64,000 nucleotides of DNA, from contig PCXK01000023.1 of assembly GCA_002787635.1 (NCBI GenBank), positions 34,045 through 98,044 of the forward strand. The letters are read 5' to 3'. The DNA is from Alphaproteobacteria bacterium CG11_big_fil_rev_8_21_14_0_20_39_49 (lineage in GTDB: Bacteria; Pseudomonadota; Alphaproteobacteria; Rickettsiales; UBA6187). Position 1 is the first letter of the stretch; every line of letters starts with the position of its first letter. Position numbers and translations under genes: made by a program. This document shows positions 7,749 to 16,481 of the stretch, one piece after another. Under the pieces are notes generated by a model that had not been told where the DNA came from, did not search any database, and saw only the letters and a program-made list of their open reading frames with translations.

Positions 7749-9062
7749 ATGCCTATAGAAATTACAATGCCTGCTTTATCACCTACGATGGAGCATGGGA
7801 ATCTGGCAAAATGGGTGGTAAAAGAAGGTGATAAGGTGGAGCCGGGGCAGGTTATTGCCGAAATTGAAACCGATAAGGCTACTATGGAAGTGGAAGCTGT
7901 TGATGAAGGGGTATTAGGCAAAATACTTATAAAAGAAGGCTCTCAGGACGTTGCGGTTAATGAAGTAATTGCACTTTTACTTGAAGAAGGTGAGGATAAG
8001 AAGGCTCTGGATAGCTATAAGACTAAGAAAGCCGAGGTAAAAGAAGAGCCTGAAGAAGAGTATGATAATGATAACGAAACGAGCGACGCTCCTAAAAAGC
8101 CGACCAAACAGCCGCAAGGCGGCGGTGGGGCAGGTTTAACACCTCCTCCTGTTTTTGTGCCGTCATCTTCGCAGGAATCTGTTGCAAAAAGTTCGGATTT
8201 TAAGGCAAGCCCTATCGCAAAACGAATAGCTGCAGATGCAGGGATAAATATTAAATCCCTTACGGGAACAGGACCAAAGGGAAGGGTGGTAAAATCCGAT
8301 ATTGAACAGGCTATAAAAAATGGCGGCTCAAGCTCTATAGTTGTGCGTAACCCTGTTGAAGTTACTGCAATACCTAATGATAATATGCGTAAAGTTATCG
8401 CAAGCAGGTTATTACAGTCAAAACAGCATGTTCCGCATTTTTATTTAAGCGTTGATTGCGAGTTGGATAAACTGCTTGAGGTTAGAAAAGACCTGAATGA
8501 TTCTGCTTATATTGATTCTGATAGCGGTAAACCGGTTTATAAATTATCGGTAAATGACCTGATAATTAAGGCTGTCGGTAAGGCTCTGAAAAAAGTACCA
8601 CAGGCAAATGCCAGTTGGACAGATAGTGCAATCATGCAATATAACAATGTTGATGTGTCGGTAGCGGTAGCAACCGATGGCGGACTTATCACACCTATCA
8701 TAAAAAATGCAGACCAAAAAAGCCTGCCTGTGATATCAAACCAAATGAAAGAACTTGCCGCAAGGGCTAGGAAGAACGCATTAAAGCCTGAAGAGTTTCA
8801 AGGCGGTGGATTCAGTATATCAAACCTTGGAATGTATGGAATAAAGAATTTTAGTGCCATCGTTAATCCGCCGCAAGGCTGTATATTGGCAGTTGGGGCA
8901 GGGGAGCAAAAAGCCGTGGTGAAAAACGGTATTATAGCTCCTGCTACGGTTATGTCAGTAACATTATCATGTGACCACAGAGTAGTAGATGGGGCGGTGG
9001 GGGCTGAGTTTTTAGCTGCCTTTAAGGATTTTATACAAAGACCTGTTACCATGCTTGTTTGA
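7749..9062 (+). CDS. pdhC: Dihydrolipoamide acetyltransferase, E2 of pyruvate dehydrogenase
   Basis: 437 residues. One lipoyl domain (1-80) carries the lipoylated Lys in '[13 protein letters not shown]'. An acidic then Gly/Pro-rich linker follows. The E1/E3-binding domain is near 150-190 ('[14 protein letters not shown]', '[13 protein letters not shown]'). The catalytic domain runs from about 210 to 437 with 'NASW' and the active-site '[14 protein letters not shown]'. It transfers acetyl groups from E1 to CoA and forms the core of the complex. The gene starts directly after the MGMT-like stop codon. A single lipoyl domain is typical of alphaproteobacteria. Confidence 0.97.
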   Translation: MPIEITMPALSPTMEHGNLAKWVVKEGDKVEPGQVIAEIETDKATMEVEAVDEGVLGKILIKEGSQDVAVNEVIALLLEEGEDKKALDSYKTKKAEVKEEPEEEYDNDNETSDAPKKPTKQPQGGGGAGLTPPPVFVPSSSQESVAKSSDFKASPIAKRIAADAGINIKSLTGTGPKGRVVKSDIEQAIKNGGSSSIVVRNPVEVTAIPNDNMRKVIASRLLQSKQHVPHFYLSVDCELDKLLEVRKDLNDSAYIDSDSGKPVYKLSVNDLIIKAVGKALKKVPQANASWTDSAIMQYNNVDVSVAVATDGGLITPIIKNADQKSLPVISNQMKELAARARKNALKPEEFQGGGFSISNLGMYGIKNFSAIVNPPQGCILAVGAGEQKAVVKNGIIAPATVMSVTLSCDHRVVDGAVGAEFLAAFKDFIQRPVTMLV

Positions 9063-9148
9063 TTTTTTGGAGTCATTGCGTGAAATTGTTTAGTAAAACT
9101 TTTGGATAAAAACAATTATGGTATTTTAACTTTTCAAGAGTTAGGATT

Positions 9149-9229
9149 GTCATCCCCGACTTGTTCGGGGATCTCTATAAATTAAAATGAGATCCCCCTA
9201 TAATTTTCTACGAAAATTCGGGGGATGAC
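9149..9229. repeat. GTCAT double-hairpin palindromic repeat
   Basis: Hairpin 1 is CCCCGA-ctt-GTTCGGGG. Hairpin 2 is CCCCC-tataattttctacgaaaattc-GGGGG with an internal stem. The ends are GTCAT and ATGAC. The two halves clearly come from different sub-families. Confidence 0.85.
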
Positions 9230-9258
9230 AGCATTGTTAAAAAGTTAATTTACTTATA

Positions 9259-9636
9259 ATGTTTATGGCAGAGTTTATTTGTACGAATTGCGGTTATCAG
9301 GGAAAAAGAAGGGCAATAAAACCCGGAAGCAGGGGAATGGAAATAATTTTGTGGGTGGTGTTTCTTATTCCCGGGCCATTTTATACTTTATGGAGAATGT
9401 TAGGAAAAAAGTGGAAATGCCCTCAATGCGAACAAATAAACACTATGTTTTCCGTTGGCAGTAAATTGGGTAAATTAAAGCTTGATGAAATAAATAGCGA
9501 TATTTCAGATGAAAAATTAGCAAAAATTCCTAATATGTGGGAAGCAGATGTAAAAGAATATAACAAAAAACATGGAATTATAAATCAGCCCAAAACGATT
9601 ATTAAAGAAAAATCCGATAAGGATCAGAAGTGGTAG
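9259..9636 (+). CDS. Small zinc-ribbon protein with a membrane segment
   Basis: 125 residues. Two CxxC knuckles ('CTNCGY' at 8-11 and 'CPQCEQ' at 55-58) form a split zinc ribbon. Between them is a hydrophobic stretch ('IILWVVFLIPGPFYTLW', about 29-46) that could cross or dip into the membrane. The C-terminal half is hydrophilic and Lys/Glu-rich. I do not recognise a named family. The start may be this ATG or the in-frame ATG two codons later. The stop overlaps the GTG start of the next gene by 7 bp, indicating translational coupling with the GNAT gene. Confidence 0.65.
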   Translation: MFMAEFICTNCGYQGKRRAIKPGSRGMEIILWVVFLIPGPFYTLWRMLGKKWKCPQCEQINTMFSVGSKLGKLKLDEINSDISDEKLAKIPNMWEADVKEYNKKHGIINQPKTIIKEKSDKDQKW

Positions 9637-10145
9637 AGATAAACAAAGACAATTTTAAAATGCGTCCTTTTAAAAGTTCTGATGCTCTTGCATTTGTTAA
9701 CGGTTTGAACACCAAAACAATAGCAAGGGATACCACTATTGATTTGCCTTGTACTATGGACGCTGCAAATTGGTGGATATCGTTCATACAAAGTGCGGAG
9801 CAAAAAAAGCCTTTGCCTGAAAAACACTTTGTTATTGATGTTGACGGGGGGCTTGTCGGGTCGATAGGCATAATAAATATAGATAAACACAAAGGTGAGC
9901 TTGGTTACTGGCTGATAGATAAGCATTTTGGCAAGGGGATAATGACTAAAGCTATAAATGAAATGGTACGGTATTGCACAAAAGATATAGGTTTAAAAAG
10001 GATATTCGCCCCTGTTCTGCCTCATAATAAGGCTTCTGCGAGAGTTTTGGAAAAAAATGGTTTTGAATTAGAAGGAACGTTGAAAAAATATTTTAAAAAA
10101 GACGGAAATTATGTAGATGCACTGGCATATGCGTATGTAAAATAG
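9630..10145 (+). CDS. GNAT-family acetyltransferase (RimJ/RimL type)
   Basis: 171 residues with the acetyl-CoA fold. 'GGLVGSIGIINIDKHKGELGYWL' covers the central strands, 'HFGKGIMTKAINEMVRYC' is the CoA pyrophosphate-binding loop and helix, and 'NKASARVLEKNGFELEGTLKKY' is the signature of RimJ/RimL-like N-acetyltransferases. Likely substrates are protein N-termini or small amines. The start is GTG at 9630 and overlaps the end of the zinc-ribbon gene. It is inserted, with that gene, between pdhC and lpdA. Confidence 0.88.
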   Translation: MVEINKDNFKMRPFKSSDALAFVNGLNTKTIARDTTIDLPCTMDAANWWISFIQSAEQKKPLPEKHFVIDVDGGLVGSIGIINIDKHKGELGYWLIDKHFGKGIMTKAINEMVRYCTKDIGLKRIFAPVLPHNKASARVLEKNGFELEGTLKKYFKKDGNYVDALAYAYVK

Positions 10146-10167
10146 TAGTTGAATAATAAAATATAAC

Positions 10168-10194
10168 AGATGCTGAAACGAGTTCAGCATGACA
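10168..10194. repeat. Solitary half of the GTCAT palindromic repeat
   Basis: One 27-bp arm (AGATGCTGAAACGAGTTC continuing to GCATGACA) of the type seen twice at 4491-4560, here without its inverted partner. Confidence 0.8.
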
Positions 10195-10215
10195 TAAATA
10201 AAGAAGGAGTAAGGT

Positions 10216-11610
10216 ATGAATAAATTTGATGTTGTTGTAATAGGTGGTGGACCCGGTGGCTATGTTGCCGCTATACGTGCTGCCCAGCTTGGTTTAAAAA
10301 CGGCGGTTGTTGAGGCGAATCATTTGGGCGGTATATGCCTTAATTGGGGGTGTATCCCGACAAAAGCATTGCTGCGTTCGGCTGAGGTTTTAAGGAATAT
10401 TCAACATGCTGAAGATTTCGGGATTTCAGTAAAGAATGTAAGCTTTGATGTTAAGAAGATAGTAAAACGCTCAAGAGAAGTTGCGGCACAGTTATCGGGC
10501 GGAATCGGTCATTTGATGAAAAAGAACAAGATTGAGGTATTTGACGGATTCGGGAAGCTAAACGGTAAAGGCAGGGTTAAGGTAGAAAAAGACGGTAAGA
10601 AAATTGCCGATATAGAATCGCCTAATATAATTATCGCAACAGGTGCAAGGGCAAGGACTTTGACGGGTCTTGAAAGTGACGGTAAACAGGTGCTTACATA
10701 TAAAGAAGCTATGATACCCGATGATGCACCCAAGTCCCTATTGGTTGTAGGCTCCGGTGCTATAGGAATAGAATTTGCCAGTTTCTATAATGCTTTGGGT
10801 GTTGATGTTACCGTAGTTGAAATGGCTGATAGGGTCATGCCCGTTGAAGATGCGGAAATATCTAAAATGGCTCGCAAGTCATTTGAAAAACAGGGAATGA
10901 AAATTCATACCAAAACTACCGTTCGGGAGTTGAAGAAATCTAAAGACGGTGTTACCGCCATTTTAGACAGCAACGGTAAGGAAACAAATATTAAAGTCGA
11001 TAGGGTGATTACCGCTGTCGGAATTGTTCCCAACACTGAAGGTCTTGGCTTTGAAGGAACAAAAGTTAAATTTGACAGGGGGCATATTGTAACTAATCAG
11101 TGGTGTGAGACAGATGAGGCAGGTGTATATGCAATAGGTGATGTGGCATCAGCCCCATGGCTTGCACATAAGGCAAGTCATGAAGGTGTTGTGTGTGTAG
11201 AAAAAATTGCCGGATTAAACGGTGTTCACCCGATAAATAAAAATAATATCCCCGGCTGTACATACTGCCACCCACAGGTTGCGTCAGTGGGTCTAACCGA
11301 AGAAAAAGCCAAAGATGCAGGGCATGAGATAAAAGTCGGAAGGTTCCAGTTTGTCGGTAACGGTAAGGCTATAGCACTTGGTGAGCCTGAAGGGTTGGTG
11401 AAAACCATATTCGATGCTAAAACCGGAGAGCTTCTGGGGGCACATTTAATAGGTGCGGAGGTTACAGAGCTTATTAACGGATTTTTGGTAGGCAAAACAA
11501 TGGAAGCAACCGAATCTGACTTTATGCACACTATATTCCCACACCCGACATTATCGGAAATGATGCATGAATCGGTGCTGGACGCATTTGGCAAAGTTGT
11601 TCATATGTAA
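10216..11610 (+). CDS. lpdA: Dihydrolipoamide dehydrogenase, E3
   Basis: 464 residues, normal for this flavoprotein. The FAD-binding 'VVIGGGPGGYVAAIRAAQLG' is at the N-terminus, the redox-active disulfide motif 'GGICLNWGCIPTK' at about 36-48, the NAD-binding 'VVGSGAIGIEFASFY' near 175-190, the second FAD motif 'GVYAIGDVA', and the catalytic His-Glu dyad 'HPHPTLSE' close to the C-terminus. It reoxidises dihydrolipoyl groups of PdhC (and probably of other 2-oxoacid complexes) with NAD. The ribosome binding site AGGAG is good. It is the last gene of the dispersed PDH set. Confidence 0.97.
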   Translation: MNKFDVVVIGGGPGGYVAAIRAAQLGLKTAVVEANHLGGICLNWGCIPTKALLRSAEVLRNIQHAEDFGISVKNVSFDVKKIVKRSREVAAQLSGGIGHLMKKNKIEVFDGFGKLNGKGRVKVEKDGKKIADIESPNIIIATGARARTLTGLESDGKQVLTYKEAMIPDDAPKSLLVVGSGAIGIEFASFYNALGVDVTVVEMADRVMPVEDAEISKMARKSFEKQGMKIHTKTTVRELKKSKDGVTAILDSNGKETNIKVDRVITAVGIVPNTEGLGFEGTKVKFDRGHIVTNQWCETDEAGVYAIGDVASAPWLAHKASHEGVVCVEKIAGLNGVHPINKNNIPGCTYCHPQVASVGLTEEKAKDAGHEIKVGRFQFVGNGKAIALGEPEGLVKTIFDAKTGELLGAHLIGAEVTELINGFLVGKTMEATESDFMHTIFPHPTLSEMMHESVLDAFGKVVHM

Positions 11611-11616
11611 AATTAA

Positions 11617-11901
11617 GGGGGTGTTCAATAAATATAGCTTTTGTCATGCTGAACTTGTTTCAGCATCTACTTTGTAATGTTAGAGATGCTGAAACAAGTT
11701 CAGCATAATACCTCTGCATAATGCAAATAAAACTAGTCATTACCTGAATTGCCAAAGGCAATTATAGGTAATCTCACCAGAATCGCCCTATAATTTGTTT
11801 CACAAATTCAGGCGATGACGTATTGTGCAGAGGTCTTAGCATGACAAAAATTCAAGATTTCAGTGCAATTTTTACAAAAGCTATATTTATTGCACACTCC
11901 C
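11617..11901. mobile_element. MITE-like element with 28-bp terminal inverted repeats
   Basis: Left end GGGGGTGTTCAATAAATATA... (11617-11644) and right end (11874-11901) are inverted copies matching at 26 of 28 positions. Inside are two members of the GTCAT palindrome family (11643-11705 and 11736-11819). No reading frame of note is present. It occupies the gap between lpdA and the EF-hand gene and looks like a non-autonomous transposable element, or an end-matched composite of repeats. Confidence 0.7.
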
Positions 11902-11906
11902 AAAAT

Positions 11907-11937
11907 AAAAAAAGGGAGCCGGTTAGCTCCCTTTTTT
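11907..11937 (-). terminator. Intrinsic terminator after the EF-hand gene
   Basis: GGGAGC (11914-11919) and GCTCCC (11926-11931) flank a CGGTTA loop, with an A-run before and a T-run after. It lies 8 bp past the stop of the minus-strand gene and can work in both directions. Confidence 0.85.
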
Positions 11938-11944
11938 ATATGTA

Positions 11945-12463
11945 CTATTCATCACCTGATGGCGGAGTTGAATCTTTCTTCCCCTTCATATGACCTTTAT
12001 GCGATTTATGATATTCGGTCATTTCATCTTTTGAGATTTTGCCGTCTTTATTTTTGTCTATGTCTTCAAATTTTTCCTCACGGTTTTCCATGCGGTCTTC
12101 TTTCTTTTCGGCACGGTCTTCTTTTTTATTCTCGTGGTAAGACTTTATTTCTTCTTCGGTAAGTTTGTCATTACCGTTAGAGTCCATTTTTTTGAACTTT
12201 TCTTCTTTGGCTTCTAAAAACTCTGCTTTGCTTATTTCACCATCTTTGTTTTTATCAACTTCTTTCATCATATAAGCTTTGCCGTAATGACCGCCTTTTT
12301 TCATGTTCATGAATTCTTCTTTTGAAATGAAGCCATCATTATCGGAGTCTTTTTTCTCAAACATCATACCGTGGTCACGACCTTTGCCTTCATGTTCATT
12401 TGCCATAGAAGCAGCGGAAAAAGAAATTATTGCCGTAGTTGCTAAAAAAATTATTTTTTTCAT
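11945..12463 (-). CDS. Secreted EF-hand calcium-binding protein
   Basis: 172 residues. A signal peptide (about 1-21, ending 'SAASMA') sends it to the periplasm or outside. Four EF-hand loops follow: 'DSDNDGFISKEE', 'DKNKDGEISKAE', 'DSNGNDKLTEEE' and 'DKNKDGKISKDE'. Loop 3 is slightly degenerate (Asn-Asp in place of Asp-Gly), while the others have all Ca-binding positions. The stretch between loops 3 and 4 is a charged Lys/Glu/Asp/Arg helix. Such calmodulin-like proteins occur in several alphaproteobacteria; the target is unknown. The gene is monocistronic with its own terminator. Confidence 0.88.
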   Translation of the reverse strand: MKKIIFLATTAIISFSAASMANEHEGKGRDHGMMFEKKDSDNDGFISKEEFMNMKKGGHYGKAYMMKEVDKNKDGEISKAEFLEAKEEKFKKMDSNGNDKLTEEEIKSYHENKKEDRAEKKEDRMENREEKFEDIDKNKDGKISKDEMTEYHKSHKGHMKGKKDSTPPSGDE

Positions 12464-12611
12464 ATTAAATCACCTTTATTAAATTGAGTAAAAAATATAC
12501 ATTATATTCTTATTTGAAAATTATCTGAAAAACTATCCGAATATATTATTTATATTTAATTATTATTCTATATTCTTTTATCCTAAGAAAAATAAAAAAG
12601 CTATATGTATA

Positions 12612-13721
12612 ATGTTTAATTACATAATAAAAAGATTGCTGCTGATGATACCTACATTGCTGGGTATTGTTCTTATAAACTTTATAATAGTGCATGTCGC
12701 CCCCGGAGGGCCGGTTGAGCAGATGATAGCTCAGGTAACGCATACCGGTGTTGATGCCACCGCTCGCTTTACGGGAAATATGGGGGATATGCCTAATGCC
12801 GGCAACGCTAATAAGAATGTAGCGGCAGGCGGTTCATCAAAATATCGTGGGGCTCAGGGGCTTGACTCCGACCTGATAAAAGAAATTGAGAAGTTGTATG
12901 GCTTTGATAAACCTATACATATACGTTTTTTTGATATGCTTAAAAATTATGCCGTATTTGATTTTGGTGAGAGTTTCTTTAAGGATAAGAAAGTAATAGA
13001 GTTGGTAATTGATAAGATGCCAGTATCCATTTCTTTGGGGCTTTGGACAACCTTGCTGGTTTATTTAATATCCATTCCCCTTGGAATCAGGAAGGCGGTT
13101 AGGGACGGTTCTAATTTTGATATATGGACAAGCACACTGGTTTCAGTCGGTTATGCCATTCCGGGGTTTTTATTTGCTATTATTTTAATAGTGTTTTTTG
13201 CCGGAGGTAGCTATTGGCAGATATTTCCGCTTAGGGGGCTGACTTCGCCCGGTTTGGAGGGCTTTTCTGCATGGCAGAAGGTCTATGACTATTTTTGGCA
13301 TATAGCATTGCCTGTACTGGCTATGGTGATAAGCGGTTTTGCAGGGCTTACCATGCTTACGAAAAACTCTTTTTTAGAAGAGATAGGAAAGCAATATGTA
13401 ATAACTGCAAGGTCAAAGGGGCTATCTGAAAAACGGGTGCTGTACGGTCATGTGTTCAGGAATGCCATGCTTATTGTTGTTGCAGGTTTCCCCAGTGCTT
13501 TTATAGGTATATTATTTACAGGCTCCTTGCTTATCGAAACAATATTTTCATTAGACGGCTTGGGGCTTTTGGGTTTTGAAGCGGTGGTAAGCCGTGATTA
13601 TCCCGTTATTTTCGGAACATTATTCTTCTTTACTATTATCGGGCTTATATTAAATCTTGTCGGTGACTTAACATATCGCCTTATCGATCCGAGAATCGAT
13701 TTTGAAAGGAGGGATATATGA
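12612..13721 (+). CDS. yejB: Peptide ABC transporter permease YejB
   Basis: 369 residues. The N-terminal '[20 protein letters not shown]', followed by '[12 protein letters not shown]', is typical of YejB-type oligopeptide permeases, and '[13 protein letters not shown]' is the next conserved block. The binding-protein-dependent transport domain with about five further membrane segments follows, ending '[17 protein letters not shown]'. With YejE it forms the channel of a peptide/microcin C-type importer. The binding protein YejA and ATPase YejF are not in this window. The stop overlaps the yejE start (ATGA at 13718-13721). Confidence 0.93.
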   Translation: MFNYIIKRLLLMIPTLLGIVLINFIIVHVAPGGPVEQMIAQVTHTGVDATARFTGNMGDMPNAGNANKNVAAGGSSKYRGAQGLDSDLIKEIEKLYGFDKPIHIRFFDMLKNYAVFDFGESFFKDKKVIELVIDKMPVSISLGLWTTLLVYLISIPLGIRKAVRDGSNFDIWTSTLVSVGYAIPGFLFAIILIVFFAGGSYWQIFPLRGLTSPGLEGFSAWQKVYDYFWHIALPVLAMVISGFAGLTMLTKNSFLEEIGKQYVITARSKGLSEKRVLYGHVFRNAMLIVVAGFPSAFIGILFTGSLLIETIFSLDGLGLLGFEAVVSRDYPVIFGTLFFFTIIGLILNLVGDLTYRLIDPRIDFERRDI

Positions 13722-14740
13722 CACCACTTGTAAAAAGACGTATCGAAAATTTTAAGAATAACAAAAGGGGATACTATTCTTTTTGGATATTCTCCGTGTT
13801 GTTCGTTATCAGTATCTTTGCGGAGTTCGTAGCAAATGATAAGCCTATATTGGTAAAATATGACGGTGAGCTTTATGTTCCGGTGCTTTTTCAATATGCT
13901 GAAACGGAATTTGGCGGCGATTTTGGAACTGAGGCAGATTACCGTGACCCGTATGTAACTAAACTTATTGAAGATAGCGGCAATGGCTGGATGGTCTGGC
14001 CTCCGATACGCTATAGCTACCGTACTATAAACTACGACCTTCCCACACCTGCACCTTCGGCTCCGACCTTTGACAATCTGCTTGGAACAGACGATCAGGG
14101 GCGTGACGTTATGGCAAGAACCATATACGGTTTCAGGCTATCGGTTTGTTTTGCCTTAATACTCACCGTTTTCGGGTCTGTCATAGGCATAGCGGCAGGA
14201 GCGGTACAGGGATATTTCGGAGGAACGCTTGACTTGTTATTCCAAAGGTTCATTGAGATATGGGTGGGGCTTCCCGTATTATTCATATTGATAATACTAG
14301 CCTCGGTAGTGACCCCTAATTTTTGGTGGCTACTTATAATAATCCTGTTGTTCAACTGGACAAACCTTGTGTCAGTAGTGCGTGCCGAGTTCCTCAAGGC
14401 AAGGAATCTTGAATATGTCAAAGCTGCCAAAGCTCTGGGGGTTGCAGAATCGGTTATAATATTCAGGCATGTATTGCCTAACGCTATGGTTTCTGCATTA
14501 ACATTCTTACCTTTTATATTAACAGGTGCTATTACAACATTGACATCGCTTGATTTTATAGGGTTCGGGCTTCCTGCCGGATCTCCTTCTCTTGGTGAAT
14601 TGCTGGCACAGGGCAAAGCAAATTTGCAAGCACCGTGGCTTGGTATTACAGGATTTCTTGTGTTGTCTATAATGCTGACATTGCTTGTCTTTATCGGGGA
14701 AGCTGTAAGAGATGCTTTTGATCCGAGAAAGGCTTGGTAA
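13718..14740 (+). CDS. yejE: Peptide ABC transporter permease YejE
   Basis: 340 residues. One N-terminal membrane segment, then a periplasmic loop with '[24 protein letters not shown]' type sequence that is conserved in DppC/YejE permeases. The C-terminal permease domain carries the EAA-like coupling helix ('[20 protein letters not shown]') and the end '[14 protein letters not shown]'. It is translationally coupled to yejB by a 4-bp overlap. An intrinsic terminator follows at 14863-14892. Confidence 0.94.
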   Translation: MTPLVKRRIENFKNNKRGYYSFWIFSVLFVISIFAEFVANDKPILVKYDGELYVPVLFQYAETEFGGDFGTEADYRDPYVTKLIEDSGNGWMVWPPIRYSYRTINYDLPTPAPSAPTFDNLLGTDDQGRDVMARTIYGFRLSVCFALILTVFGSVIGIAAGAVQGYFGGTLDLLFQRFIEIWVGLPVLFILIILASVVTPNFWWLLIIILLFNWTNLVSVVRAEFLKARNLEYVKAAKALGVAESVIIFRHVLPNAMVSALTFLPFILTGAITTLTSLDFIGFGLPAGSPSLGELLAQGKANLQAPWLGITGFLVLSIMLTLLVFIGEAVRDAFDPRKAW

Positions 14741-14862
14741 AGCTCAAATTTGAGTTCTTTTTATTCCCTCTCCCGTGTACGGTGGTAGGGAGGGGGCGAT
14801 ACATGCAGGTATAACAAACACTTGCGAATGTTTACCCCTCACAAAAACACTTTGTGTTTTTA

Positions 14863-14892
14863 ACTCTCCCTCAAGGGGAGAGTAGTTTTTTT
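14863..14892 (+). terminator. Intrinsic terminator after yejBE
   Basis: ACTCTCCC (14863-14870) pairs with GGGAGAGT (14876-14883), followed after AG by seven T. A second inverted repeat (AAAAACAC-ttt-GTGTTTTT) precedes it, and a degenerate CCCTCTCCC/GGGAGGG pair lies nearer yejE. Confidence 0.65.
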
Positions 14893-14906
14893 GACTGTTG
14901 CAGAGT

Positions 14907-16133
14907 CTAATCAGGCGAAGGATAATTCTCGCTATGATTCTTGCCCAGACGTAAACGCAGAGCGTTTAGCTTGATGAATCCTTCTGCATCTTTTTGATTA
15001 TATACTTCATCTTCTTCGAAGGTCACTATCTCGTTGCTATATAAGCTATGTGCAGACTGGCGACCTACAACTTCAACCGAGCCTTTATATAGCTTTAAGC
15101 GTACAAGACCGTTCACACGGTTTTGGCATCTATCAATGGCGGCTTGTAGCATATAACGCTCCGGACTCCACCAGTAACCATTATAAATCAGCTCGGCATA
15201 GCGTGGCATTAGCTCATCTTTCAGGTGCATAGCTCCTCTATCTAATGTAATGCTTTCTATTCCTCTGCGTGCTTTTAATAAAACAGTTCCCCCCGGAGTT
15301 TCATATACACCACGGGATTTCATGCCGATATAGCGGTTTTCAACTATATCAAGTCTTCCGATACCGTTTGCACCGCCGAGCTTGTTCAGTTTAGCAAGCA
15401 GGTTGGCAGGGGACAGTTTTTCACCGTCTATGGCAACAGCGTCCCCATTATCGAATTCTATTTCTATATATGTAGGTTTATCGGGTGCGTCCTCAGGGGA
15501 TACGGTAAGACGGAACATATCTTCGGTATATGCTTGCCAAGGGTCTTCCAATACTTTTCCTTCATATGATATGTGAAGAAGGTTTGCGTCCATTGAGTAT
15601 GGAGCCTCACCCCTTTTATCCATGGCTACGGGGATTCCCCGTTCTTCTGCGTATTTTATAAGTTTGGTACGGGAGTTCAAATTCCACTCACGCCAAGGTG
15701 CTATAACTTTTACATCGGGTTTTAAAGCGTAATAACCAAGCTCAAAACGTATCTGGTCGTTTCCTTTACCGGTTGCTCCGTGAGATACTGCGTCAGCACC
15801 CACCTCTTTTGCAATTTCAATCTGGCGTTTTGCAATTAACGGACGGGCAATTGAAGTGCCAAGCAGATATTCACCCTCATAAATAGCATTAGCACGGAAC
15901 ATAGGGAATACATAATCCCTTACGAACTCTTCACGCAAGTCGTCAATGAATATATCGGTAACGCCGAACTGCTCCGCTTTGCTGCGTACCGGTTCAAGCT
16001 CCTCGCCCTGACCGATATCAGCCGTGAAAGTAACCACTTCACAATTATATTGTTCTTTTAACCAGCATAATATTACCGATGTATCCAAACCGCCCGAATA
16101 TGCCAGTACCACTTTTTTTACGTTGTTAGTCAT
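14907..16133 (-). CDS. argG: Argininosuccinate synthase
   Basis: 408 residues, full length. The N-terminal PP-loop 'YSGGLDTS' (12-19) binds ATP; '[13 protein letters not shown]' and 'APWREWNL' are family signatures for citrulline/aspartate binding. It joins citrulline and aspartate to argininosuccinate in arginine synthesis. No argH or other arg gene is adjacent. It stands alone on the minus strand between yejE and the acyl-CoA dehydrogenase gene. Confidence 0.97.
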   Translation of the reverse strand: MTNNVKKVVLAYSGGLDTSVILCWLKEQYNCEVVTFTADIGQGEELEPVRSKAEQFGVTDIFIDDLREEFVRDYVFPMFRANAIYEGEYLLGTSIARPLIAKRQIEIAKEVGADAVSHGATGKGNDQIRFELGYYALKPDVKVIAPWREWNLNSRTKLIKYAEERGIPVAMDKRGEAPYSMDANLLHISYEGKVLEDPWQAYTEDMFRLTVSPEDAPDKPTYIEIEFDNGDAVAIDGEKLSPANLLAKLNKLGGANGIGRLDIVENRYIGMKSRGVYETPGGTVLLKARRGIESITLDRGAMHLKDELMPRYAELIYNGYWWSPERYMLQAAIDRCQNRVNGLVRLKLYKGSVEVVGRQSAHSLYSNEIVTFEEDEVYNQKDAEGFIKLNALRLRLGKNHSENYPSPD

Positions 16134-16201
16134 TTTTATGTTCCTGTTGAATCCCGTTTTTTAGCATTGCTAACCTAAATAGTTAACGCACCTTAAATTG
16201 C

Positions 16202-16298
16202 GTCATCCCCCGAATTTTCGTAGAAAATTATAGGGGGAACTCCCACAATTTGAACCGGATTACCCTATAATTTTGTTACACAAAATTCGGGTAATGAC
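16202..16298. repeat. GTCAT double-hairpin palindromic repeat
   Basis: Ends are GTCAT and ATGAC. Hairpin 1 has arms CCCCC/GGGGG with inner GAATTTTC/GAAAATT. Hairpin 2 has arms TACCC/GGGTA with inner AATTTTG/CAAAATT. It lies in the gap 16134-16481; nothing else distinct was seen there. Confidence 0.85.
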
Positions 16299-16481
16299 GT
16301 AAAACTATACTAGTTAGCAATGACCGTTTTTTAGCCGTTTATATATAATAAACGTTCCAATATAAAGCTATTTTTTTCAGCGGGGTATTTTTTATAAAAT
16401 ACTATGGAAAATAGTTGAAAAACATATTAGAGTATAAAACTTCACGGAACATGTTTTTGATTATAATTGAACGGATAAGCT

